DNA from: Tragulus kanchil
Lineage: Eukaryota; Chordata; Mammalia; Artiodactyla; Tragulidae
Assembly: GCA_022376925.1 (NCBI GenBank)
Contig: JAIOJX010000005.1
Location: 157,061,501 to 157,125,500 of the forward strand
Length of the DNA: 64,000 bases
Direction: 5' to 3'
This document shows positions 22,401 to 34,400 of the stretch, piece by piece. The notes under the pieces are model-generated. The model did no database searches. It was not told the DNA's origin and was given only the letters and a program-made list of their open reading frames with translations. The stretch's first letter is position 1, and every line of letters begins with the position of its first letter. The translations under genes were made by a program, and so were the position numbers.

Positions 22401-25400
22401 TGGACTTGCGTGTTGATTTTGGCCTGGGCGCCCCTTGTGTCTAATACAAGGGTCTTGTTTCCCCCTGCCTCGGGGTGCAGAATGGCACCTGTTCAGGCCC
22501 TCTGGAGAAGAAAGTGGCAGCCCCATCCCCTCCCCATAGCTCCTGTTCAGATAAAACTCTTGCTTGCCTCCTGGGTCGAGGAATGCATCCTGACAGTGTT
22601 AGCTTTGGATGTGTGCCCTCCCCGCCACCCCCCCCCCCCATCCCGCCCTCTTTGGAGCAGTGAGTGGAAGGGCTGCCTCTGGCCCAGGCATAGTGCTGAG
22701 TGGGCTGAGCGGGAGCACGCTGATGCAGTAATGTCTTGTCAGCACCCCCAGGGGAGCAGGAAAAGGGAGGGTGTCCTGATTATCGGCTTTTCAACACCCC
22801 ACCTCCCCCAGCCCCTGCCGCAGCCCTGAGATCTGACTGAAGGGTGGCCTGAGGACTGGGGACCTAACAGGTCCCGGGCCTGGCTCAGCTGACTTGCTGT
22901 GTGACTGGGCAGGGTCAGTGTCTCTCTCTGAGCCAAGGCCTTGTTCCCTGAGGCCAGTGGAGTCTTACGGAGCACCAGCTCTATGCCCATTGCTGGTCCA
23001 AGGGTTGTGGGAATTATGAGGCATAGTAGGCCTGGGCCTTGCCTTTGAGGTTGGGCAAGGCCGCCCTGCCACGTGTATGAAGGATGATGAAGGTGCAGGT
23101 TGTAGGGGCCTCTCGCGGGCTCCAAGGTGGAAGCGTTGCTGCAGGCGGGGGGCAGGGGGTCTACCAGGGAGGGCTCCCCTGACCCTGGGGTTTGCCTTCT
23201 ATTGAGCCCCCTCATTCTCTGAGCACCTCCTTCCCCCACATTAGAGCACATTGCTCTTGAGTTGTGCCTTGTATGGCCCCTTCCCCCTCCTACAAGGCCC
23301 TCGCTTTTGCCCTGTTGGATCCCAAGCCTCGCGCTGTCTGAGAGGGTAATGATTAATGGACATCTGAGTCATGACACTGTATTTCGCTCTCTTTTGGCCT
23401 CAGTCCCCATCCTCCAAAACCCGAAGGTAGGACCATCAGAGCCCACCTCCAATCTGCAAAACTCCTGTCTTTCCAGTAGGGGCCATGCCTGGCCAGGCGC
23501 TACCTCCATCCCACAAAAACTCTCTGGGACAGCCCCCCATCCTTACCCCTCCCCGGCGCTCACGTGCAGCGCACCTGAGAGGAGGGTACACTCTGTCCTC
23601 TATTGCCACAGGTCGATAGGTTGCCTGGGAAGGTGCGTCCGTGTCCCCCTCCCCCACAGCCGCCCCGGCCAGGGCCACTTCGAGGTCATGGGGGGCGGGG
23701 GCACTTTTGAGTCCTGCTCTAGAAAGTTCATGCTTCCCCCAAGTCTGAATTCAGAGTGCACAGGTTTCAGTGTTGGCGTGCCCCTGGCCTGAGAGCTGCC
23801 TGATCTCCCTTCTCTTCCATCTGCTCTGTGCTGGGGTCATTGTGTACAAGTCTTCATTCTCCCTTCCCGAAGCCAGTTTCCATCTGTGTCCACAGTCTCC
23901 ACTCCCCACCCCAGCCCACCCCAGCTCCGCCCTCACTGCTCTGCCCACGGTTGGATCCCTGCTTATTGAGTGACCTGGTGGGCTCTGACCCATGGAGAGG
24001 GACATCCTCAGGTCCTGCTGGGGCCCTGGGGTGGGGGTGGGTTCCCAGGGCTTCGACTTGGTGTCCTCAGTGGGGCTGAGCTAGACTGGAAGTGAGACAG
24101 AAACAAGATGGAGGTGAAGGCAGCCGAGACTTCAGTCTGTTGAGCTGGTGCCGAGTTACGGTTGAATCATTGAAACTCGGTGTGAAAACAGAAGGCAGGC
24201 AGCCCTGGATTGAAGGCAGGCTTATTGATGCCTTTTCTTTCCCTGCCTCCCTAATTTTCTGAAATGCTGTTATATTGCATTTGTATTGTGAGAAATTGAA
24301 TTTTCTGAAAGGGTCAGGTGTACGCACATAGCCTCAGCCCCTTCTATGCTGGCTATTTTTAATGTGTGAGGTACACAGAGCACAAGTAAACATGGTTTTA
24401 ACGGCCGCGCACGCTCTGAAAACCAGCATCACTTCTGAAATTGCTAAACAATATGCAATTGTTTTTCAGTTTAGCTGCCAGAGGGGTGACTTCCTGGTAG
24501 CAGTGCTGTTGAGCACTTTGAGGAGGAGAGACTCAAAGACTGAGAACCCAGGCGGGCTTTTAGTCTGCCGATCAGGAAGTCAAGAGACTGAACAAGACCT
24601 GGTAATCACCAAGCAGAGAGTGGCGTTCCCTGGGAGAAGCCTCGCAGAGCTGGGGGAGTCCCAGGGGCTGCCCCCCGAGTTGGGGTCCCACTGCTGCTAG
24701 GGAAGGGGGCGCTCCAGGGGCCAAGGCCTCTGTGTGTGTCCAGGTCTCACAGTTCCCACAGGGGCATAAGAAGACGTGGCCTGCCTTGCCTTTTGGATGG
24801 AACGAAACCCCACACGCATAGGAAAGAGTTGGGACAGTTCACAGTTATACATGTAATTCAGAGTCGGGAGCATGCTTTGGACCACAGCCCAAGCCTTGGA
24901 GGAACCCTGAGGGTCCAGGAGAAGGCAGGCTCTCCCTGTCTAGGTGTTTGACTGCATCCGTAAGATAGTTACCACCCACAGACCCCTAATTCATTGTAAC
25001 ATGATGATTACTATTGTAGCTGTTTCATTTTTTAATTAAATTTAATAAAATGCAGGGACTTCCCTGGCAGCTAAGACTCTGTGCTTCCAATGCATGGGGC
25101 GTGGGTCCAGTCCCTGGTCAGGAATTATGGTCCCACATGCCACACAGCATGGCTCCAAAGTTTACAAAATAAATTTTGAATTCAGTTCCTCTGTCTTACT
25201 GGCCACCATCCGTGGCTCAGTCGTCACATGGGACTGCTCAGAAAATGTTCGCTCAGCACAGAGAGCTCTCCTGGGCAGCGATAGAATGCTAGAGGAACCT
25301 GTGGTGGTTCCTAAGGGCACACTAGCTTCTCTTGGTGTCTAGTTAATTTCCATCCTGCTCCGGGGTTGGTGAGGGCAGAGCTGGCCAGCAGCCTTGAAGT

Positions 25401-28400
25401 GGGAGGTTGGTGCGCTGAGAGCCAATAGACGGAGCGGGTTGCCCTGTCCCACCCAGCGGGAAACTTACCAGCTCCTCTGAGGTGAGCATCCCCACCAGGC
25501 TGGTTTACAGAAAGCGTGGGTTTGCCAGGATCTGTGGACTGTCCTGGCCTCGCTGGCTTGTCTGCTGCTTCCTCACGCTGTCTTCCCGTGTTGTGTAACT
25601 CCTTCTTCCGTCTGCCCAAATAGGGGCCCCGTCGCTCCTGGTAGGGGGAGGGGGGCTCAAGTGGACCCAGGCGGGCTTGCCCGATCAGGAAGTCAAGAGA
25701 CTGAACAACGGGTAATCACCAAGCAGAGTGGCGTTCTGGGAGAAGCCTGCAGAGCTGGGAGTCCCAGGGCTGCCCCAGTTGGGGTCCCACTGCTGCTAGG
25801 GAAGGGGCGCCAGGGGCCAAGGCCTCTGTGTGTGTCCAGGTCTCACAGTTCCCACAGGGGCATAAGAAGACGTGGCCTGCCTTGCCTTTTGGATGGAACG
25901 AAACCCCACACGCATAGGAAAGAGTTGGGACAGTTCACAGTTATACATGTAATTCAGAGTCGGGAGCATGCTTTGGACCACAGCCCAAGCCTTGGAGGAA
26001 CCCTGAGGGTCCAGGAGAAGGCAGGCTCTCCCTGTCTAGGTGTTTGACTGCATCCGTAAGATAGTTACCACCCACAGACCCCTAATTCATTGTAACATGA
26101 TGATTACTATTGTAGCTGTTTCATTTTTTAATTAAATTTAATAAAATGCAGGGACTTCCCTGGCAGCTAAGACTCTGTGCTTCCAATGCATGGGGCGTGG
26201 GTCCAGTCCCTGGTCAGGAATTATGGTCCCACATGCCACACAGCATGGCTCCAAAGTTTACAAAATAAATTTTGAATTCAGTTCCTCTGTCTTACTGGCC
26301 ACCATCCGTGGCTCAGTCGTCACATGGGACTGCTCAGAAAATGTTCGCTCAGCACAGAGAGCTCTCCTGGGCAGCGATAGAATGCTAGAGGAACCTGTGG
26401 TGGTTCCTAAGGGCACACTAGCTTCTCTTGGTGTCTAGTTAATTTCCATCCTGCTCCGGGGTTGGTGAGGGCAGAGCTGGCCAGCAGCCTTGAAGTGGGA
26501 GGTTGGTGCGCTGAGAGCCAATAGACGGAGCGGGTTGCCCTGTCCCACCCAGCGGGAAACTTACCAGCTCCTCTGAGGTGAGCATCCCCACCAGGCTGGT
26601 TTACAGAAAGCGTGGGTTTGCCAGGATCTGTGGACTGTCCTGGCCTCGCCGTGGCTTGTCTGCTGCTTCCTCACGCTGTCTTCCCGTGTTGTGTAACTCC
26701 TTCTTCCGTCTGCCCATCTCTCATTAGACGTGAGGTCCTCCAGGGCATGGCCTGTGTCTTGCTCTTCTCTTGTTTTGCACTCAGCAAATATTTTAAGAAA
26801 TCCATCCACCTGACTTTGAGCTGCATAGTGCCAGGAAAACTCACCTAGGACTCTAGCCCCATCTTGTCTTGGGTTGACTTAGGTGGAGTGTCTGGTTCTG
26901 TACGGGCGTTGGGGGCTGGCCAGATGTGGCATGGATACTGGGCATGTGTGAAGGACCCGGAAGCCTGGCGTGCCACAGTTGGGTGGGGTGACCAAGAGTC
27001 AGATGCAATGTAGCTACTGAACAACCACGCGGGCAGGAGCAGCTCCAGAAATGGGAATGTCCCAGGGCCTCAAGGTGGAGGGAGGGTCCTCATCTCACCC
27101 TGCTGCTTCTGGGAGATGAGGGCAGGCCATGGGGGCCAGGGGGCAGGCCATATGCCGGAAGCCTCCTGCTAGGTCTCTGGTTTAGCCCTCAGTGCCCCGT
27201 GTCAGACTGCCATGCTCAGTAGACATGGGGATAAATGGACCTTCGTGGATGGATCTGAGAAGTGGCTACGCCAGCTGCCACTCAAGATATTTCGTGAGAA
27301 CCCCCCGGGTTCTGCAGGAGGGCAGGATGGAGCCACTTGAGGAGCAGGTCTCGCTCCCCCTGCTGACCCGCGCATGGCTTGGAAATCTGGCATCTGTCTT
27401 CCTGTCTTTGAGCCTCTCCTGGCCACACACAGTGCACCAGCAGGCTGGGAGAAAGCCTCACCCCTAATAGCAGGGGGCTTTAGAAACTAGGCGTTCCAAG
27501 TCGGAGCATCTCCAGCTGTAACAGCGCCCCTACTTCATGCTCCTCACCTTCACATCCGTGAGCCTTTGGACCCATAACCCTGTGAGCGGATGATGGGTTG
27601 TGGAGAGGGTTACTTCCATTTGATCAGTCAAGAAACTGAGGTCATGACGAGTAGGGCCAGGGAAGAGCCAACACTGGGCAGGCCTGGGTGTCAAATGTTC
27701 CCTCGCGCTCCTAGGGAGGTTGAGGGTGCCGGAGTCTGGGTGAGTGTTACGGGCTTAAGCAGGCTTGGAAAAGGTCTGCCCGATGCTCTCGATTTTTTTA
27801 ACTCCTTCTTCCGTCTGCCCATCTCTCATTAGACGTGAGGTCCTCCAGGGCATGGCCTGTGTCTTGCTCTTCTCTTGTTTTGCACTCAGCAAATATTTTA
27901 AGAAATCCATCCACCTGACTTTGAGCTGCATAGTGCCAGGAAAACTCACCTAGGACTCTAGCCCCATCTTGTCTTGGGTTGACTTAGGTGGAGTGTCTGG
28001 TTCTGTACGGGCGTTGGGGGCTGGCCAGATGTGGCATGGATACTGGGCATGTGTGAAGGACCCGGAAGCCTGGCGTGCCACAGTTGGGTGGGGTGACCAA
28101 GAGTCAGATGCAATGTAGCTACTGAACAACCACGAGGGCAGGAGCAGCGCCAGAAATGGGAATGTCCCAGGGCCTCAAGGTGGAGGGAGGGTCCTCATCT
28201 CACCCTGCTGCTTCTGGGAGATGAGGGCAGGCCATGGGGGCCAGGGGGCAGGCCATATGCCGGAAGCCTCCTGCTAGGTCTCTGGTTTAGCCCTCAGTGC
28301 CCCGTGTCAGACTGCCATGCTCAGTAGACATGGGGATAAATGGACCTTCGTGGATGGATCTGAGAAGTGGCTACGCCAGCTGCCACTCAAGATATTTCGT

Positions 28401-31400
28401 GAGAACCCCCCGGGTTCTGCAGGAGGGCAGGATGGAGCCACTTGAGGAGCAGGTCTCGCTCCCCCTGCTGCCCCAGCATGGCTTGGAAATCTGGCATCTG
28501 TCTTCCTGTCTTTGAGCCTCTCCTGGCCACACACAGTGCACCAGCAGGCTGGGAGAAAGCCTCACCCCTAATAGCAGGGGGCTTTAGAAACTAGGCGTTC
28601 CAAGTCGGAGCATCTCCAGCTGTAACAGCGCCCCTACTTCATGCTCCTCACCTTCACATCCGTGAGCCTTTGGACCCATAACCCTGTGAGCGGATGATGG
28701 GTTGTGGAGAGGGTTACTTCCATTTGATCAGTCAAGAAACTGAGGTCATGACGAGTAGGGCCAGGGAAGAGCCAACACTGGGCAGGCCTGGGTGTCAAAT
28801 GTTCCCTCGCGCTCCTAGGGAGGTTGAGGGTGCCGGAGTCTGGGTGAGTGTTACGGGCTTAAGCAGGCTTGGAAAAGGCTCTTGTTTACAATCACAGCCC
28901 TGGTGAAGGAGAACGAGAGAATGCATGTGTCAAAGACCTGGTCCTGGTCCTTCCTGCCTCCCTTGTCTCACGACGGGGCTGTTCCTTCGAGTCTGCATTT
29001 TCCCACTGTGCCATCGCAGGGGACGTTTCCATTTCCTGGGGCCCCGTCTGTCCCTGGTCCTGTGCCCCAGGTCAGAGGACCGGAGGTTTTCCTAACGCCT
29101 GCTACACTCCTTGCCTCAGCTCAGCCTCTGTGTGAGAAGGCTGGTTGTACTTTTCCACACCTTCCACACAAGCCAGCTCTGTTTGGCTTCACCCTCGTCA
29201 TGACCCCATCATCAGCCCAGAATGGGGTGGGGGGTACTGTCCCTACAGTGTGGAGAAAAATGGAAGTAGCTATACTTCTGTGCGTTTGTGACCACAGGGT
29301 AGTGAGGACATGGGTGGCGGTGTGGTGGGGGCACTGGTTGCGTGTGTCAGGCTCTAGTCCTTTCCCCCTATTTGGGGACCTCCTTCCTTCATTTCTCATC
29401 CCCTTGATTTCCAGATAGGGGCCTTGGCGGCTGGAGCCCCCAATGCAGCCGGCGTGGTGAGAGAGCAGTGGCCGCCGCCGAGGGCTCGGGGAGTCTGCAC
29501 TTCAGGGCACACAGCCCCTCTCGCATCTGGTCCAGGGAGGTTCACAGTCGTCAGCATCGCGGTCTTGGCTCTGGTCTCTCACTGTGGCTCGGTCTTCTGG
29601 TGGTGAGATTTGATCTGGGGTTGGGGACCCTCGAGGCAGAAGGCAGCCCACCCTGCAGAGAGTACCACTCACCCCAGAACGCCCGTGCCAGCGCGCCGGT
29701 CGTTCCTTGTGCAATTTATTCCGGGGACGATGGAGACCAGCTGTTGTCCGTCTCCAGCTGGAGACTGAACCAGAGGAAATGGGCTTGGACTGGAGCCGGG
29801 GGGAATTTAGGTTGGAGTCACACAATAAGGAAGGGTTTTGTGGCAGGTGGTTGGCTCTCAGGAGGCTCCTGTGGGGGGCTTTGTGGAGAGGGAAGGGGGT
29901 CAGGTCAGGTCGGGTCGTGCTTAGAGGCAGGGGGGCCAGGCTGGGACGGCCAGCAGTGGCTTGGAATTGACGGGCAGGGCGGCTGACTCCGTAGGGGTGC
30001 AGAGGCTCCGCTGCCACCCCTCTTACAGGATTGATACCACCACCTCATATCTTTCTGGCCTTTTTTTGTTTTCATTAGTGAAGAGGTTTACAGTTTAACC
30101 ATCTGGTCATCTTAAACAAATGATAATACATGGGTAGACTTAATAATCCCTTATCGTCAGAACCCTAAACGTCAAGGATGGGCAGTTATTTATTACCCGG
30201 AGCTGCAGCCACAGGTGAAGGGAGAGGGGGCGGAGGAAGGAGCAGATGGAGAGGCTGCTCTCTTGGGGCCCCTGGGTGGGGACAGTTTGCTGGTGGTCTG
30301 GGGTACGGTCCTCGGTAGGGCCAGAGGTGACGGTGTAAGCCACATCCTTCCCCCAAGAGCGTGGGCCTACCCGGGTGGGACGGATGTGGGACTGGGGGGC
30401 AGCTTTCATCCCATGGACGGGGTTCCTGGGGGGCGTCGGTTGCGAGAGAGCCTTGTGCTCAGGGCCACGGTAAGGCGGCCCAGGGCAGGGGGCTATGTCC
30501 AGAGGGACAGGACTGGCAGCCCCCAGGACTCAGGAGAGCCTCCTGGAACAGAGTTTCGTGGGTTTTGCGGTTTCCCACTGCCTGAGGAGCCACACAGCTC
30601 GGGAGACCTGTGGCCCCCAACCCTGACATCCTCCCTCAGGCCCCCATCCCTCGGCCCCCGTCCTCAGGAAACCTGATGGTTCCAGAGTCTGCCATGCAGC
30701 TGCGTCCCCAGGGCTGGGACCTCTGGGGGCTCTGGACTTGCAGACAGGCGGGGAGGGATGAGGTGAGGTGAGACGACAGCCACACTGGGCAGAGAAACAC
30801 AAAGCCACCACCGCAGGCCAGCCGTGTCCGCCAGGACTGCCCACCTCATCTAGCCGGAGCCCATGCTAATTCAGTACAGCGCCCACCTCCATCCCTGGAA
30901 GGCATGCCTGCAGAAGGCGTGCATCGCGGAGATGGGGTCCTTTGTTTGGCAAATCCATCCCCTGGCATGGCCGAAAAGCAGTGGCTTCAGGAATTCAGGT
31001 CGGGTCGTGCTTAGAGGCAGGGGGGCCAGGCTGGGACGGCCAGCAGTGGCTTGGAATTGACGGGCAGGGCGGCTGACTCCGTAGGGGTGCAGAGGCTCCG
31101 CTGCCACCCCTCTTACAGGATTGATACCACCACCTCATATCTTTCTGGCCTTTTTTTGTTTTCATTAGTGAAGAGGTTTACAGTTTAACCATCTGGTCAT
31201 CTTAAACAAATGATAATACATGGGTAGACTTAATAATCCCTTATCGTCAGAACCCTAAACGTCAAGGATGGGCAGTTATTTATTACCCGGAGCTGCAGCC
31301 ACAGGTGAAGGGAGAGGGGGCGGAGGAAGGAGCAGATGGAGAGGCTGCTCTCTTGGGGCCCCTGGGTGGGGACAGTTTGCTGGTGGTCTGGGGTACGGTC

Positions 31401-34400
31401 CTCGGTAGGGCCAGAGGTGACGGTGTAAGCCACATCCTTCCCCCAAGAGCGTGGGCCTACCCGGGTGGGACGGATGTGGGACTGGGGGGCAGCTTTCATC
31501 CCATGGACGGGGTTCCTGGGGGGCGTCGGTTGCGAGAGAGCCTTGTGCTCAGGGCCACGGTAAGGCGGCCCAGGGCAGGGGGCTATGTCCAGAGGGACAG
31601 GACTGGCAGCCCCCAGGACTCAGGAGAGCCTCCTGGAACAGAGTTTCGTGGGTTTTGCGGTTTCCCACTGCCTGAGGAGCCACACAGCTCGGGAGACCTG
31701 TGGCCCCCAACCCTGACATCCTCCCTCAGGCCCCCATCCCTCGGCCCCCGTCCTCAGGAAACCTGATGGTTCCAGAGTCTGCCATGCAGCTGCGTCCCCA
31801 GGGCTGGGACCTCTGGGGGCTCTGGACTTGCAGACAGGCGGGGAGGGATGAGGTGAGGTGAGACGACAGCCACACTGGGCAGAGAAACACAAAGCCACCA
31901 CCGCAGGCCAGCCGTGTCCGCCAGGACTGCCCACCTCATCTAGCCGGAGCCCATGCTAATTCAGTACAGCGCCCACCTCCATCCCCTGGAAGGCATGCCT
32001 GCAGAAGGCGTGCATCGCGGAGATGGGGTCCTTTGTTTGGCAAATACTGAGCACTTGCCAGAGCAGCCTCTGTTCTGGGAATGAGGGATGAGGGGCATCG
32101 CTGCCTTCAGAGCTTGCAGGGCGTCCGTGAGCCAGACAGCAGATCCTAACAGGATGTCGTGGGCGTGGGGCGCTCAGTACTGCCCACAGCTCTGCTTTTC
32201 CAGGCGGTGGTCGCCAGAAAGGAGGGCATTCCTGGTGATACCTGCCCAGTTCTGTGTCCACAGCTCTGGAGGCCCTGTGCCTCAGGCACAAACCCCCAGA
32301 ATGGAGCTGACCTCCCCACCAGCCTGTTCTTCCCAGTTGGCTTTTTTTACCCAGCCCACACCCTGTCCAGCACCGAGCTGTGCATCGTTTCATAGAATCT
32401 GCACCCCAACCCAAGAGAGTCTTTGTGCCCCTACTTTCCAGGCTCAGGTTGCTGAGAGGGCATGCCCCCGGCGGCCCCATGGGTGGGCCGTGGAGCCAGG
32501 GGTTGGACCCACATGTCTGCTCCAATGCCCCGACTCTCTCCCTCTTCCCCAGGGCTGCCTGCAGAGGGTCCCAGACTTGACGCATATGATTTCACAGTGT
32601 GTTAGCCGCCCTGCCTTGTGTCATCCCGGCTGCCGTGTGGATGGGGGCGGCGAGCTGGCACAAGGCGGGGCTATTGATGAGCCAGATCTCCATCAGGTTG
32701 TCGGCCCGGGATGGGGAGGTGGCGGATCAGCAGTTTCTGTGACCTCCTTTGTGGCCTTCTTGAGCGCTATTTTTAGAAACCTTGCGGGGCTGGTGACTTC
32801 CCGTGCTTGCTCCTTCCACCCCACTGCCAGGCTGGGGTAAACCGGAGGCCTCTCTTGTGGGGAGGGGGAACACAAGCAAACACTCACCTGATACAATCGC
32901 AGGATTAGGTCCTCGGGTGTGACTGCACATCCTTTTATAGCTCTCCGTCACCTGTCATCCGTGTCTGCCCCTCTCCTGTCACTCAGCTTCCCGGCTGCAC
33001 TTTGGCATTTCTGAGCCTGGTCCTGGGAAGGCAGATAGGTGGTCTACTTGTTGGCGGAAAGGGCCTTCAATGGAGAGTCAGGGGGCTTTTGGCTACTGCT
33101 CTTCTGTGCTTTGTCACCAGCTTGCTTGCAGCCCTGGGTTGCTCTCAGGCAGCAGGGCTGTGGGACCAAGACTGGCCCCAGAGGTCCTGTGTCCACTGGC
33201 TCTTCTGTGTCACTAGCCCTCTCTGATCAGTTTCCACAGCTACAAAATGGGAATGCCACATCCATGCTGCTTGCTTTGCCTGCAGGGTCTTGAGTCTCAA
33301 ATGGAATCGTGGTCAGAGGAGTTGTTGGCATGAAAGATACCGCTGAATGGGGTTTTGGCCAGGAGGCGGGAGGTGCTGGTTCTGCCCTCCGGAGACTCGC
33401 TGCAGAGGAGTTGAATGGGGGCCCAGAGAGGTTTGCCGGCTTGTTTGGAAAGGACGAGCCAGGAGCCAAATCCCCTGAGGGTACCTCTCACTCCCTCGTG
33501 ACCCACACCCCATGGGGAAGAAGGGCCTGTTTGAGGGGTCCTGGCTGACTAATTTCTTGTCCTTGAGTTGTTGGCCCACTAGTTGGGCGATGTGTCTTGG
33601 CATCTATCAAAGTAGAAAGGTGTCCACACAAAAGGATCTGGATTCTGGGGACCTAGAAGGAGCCAGGCCGTGAATCCAGGCCAAGTATCCCAGGTAAGGC
33701 AGAGAGGCCAGCGAGAGGCCAGGGGCTGGGCCACAGTCACCCGGGAGCAGGCATCTGCAGGTGGGAGAAGGGTGTCCCTCTTGTCATTTAACCTCCCTGC
33801 AAGTTCCAGCTGCCCCGAGTCCTTCAGAAGAAGAGGCAGCGATTGGAGTTTGAGAACATGGCTACAGGGGGTGTGTGTTTTGGTTGGAAGGGGGTTCTTT
33901 CCTACCTCCCCTGGGTTGCCCTCAGGCAGCAGGGCTGTGGGACCAAGACTGGCCCCAGAGGTCCTGTGTCCACTGGCTCGCACCGAGATTTCCACAGTCA
34001 CTCATCAGCTCTGCCCGCCAGGTGCCTGAGAACACTTGCTGACGTCCCATCCTGAGCTCCGGCCCCTCCAGCCCTGGTCTTGTTTGCTTTAGCCAAGCCC
34101 ACAGGCCTCCCACGGACAGCGGGTCCCCGCAGGGCTCTGCCCCAGACCTCCGCTCTCATGAGAGAGGTGCCTGGCTGCCTCCAGGGGAGGAGAGAGGGGT
34201 GTTACCGACCCAGCCTGAGAACAATGAGGGCAGGGTCACCTGCCTTGTTTTCTTTGTCCCTCCTGAGAACAGACAGGGCTCCCGGGCCTGAGAAAGTCGG
34301 AAACCTAGAGCTTTCTGCTGAAAATGCGCTTACCTCTGGCCCGGGCTTTCCCCACCCAGCCCGTGAACTCTGCAGAGGCTGCTGAGAGATGGCCCAGGAG

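Larger units (their letters stand above)
24546..26716. repeat. Duplication 5: 24546-25618 and 25665-26716
   Basis: Offset 1119 bp at the left edge, falling to 1096 bp. The first ~150 bases of copy two have lost many single bases relative to copy one, mostly in homopolymers, while the rest is nearly identical. A 46-bp G-rich spacer separates the copies. A short SINE is duplicated with it. Confidence 0.95.

Noticed and set aside
32088..32840. 250-codon open frame in intron 1
   Set aside because: No recognisable domain, GC-rich context, codon content like its surroundings, no splice-site logic, and it starts just after a duplicated block. Taken as chance.
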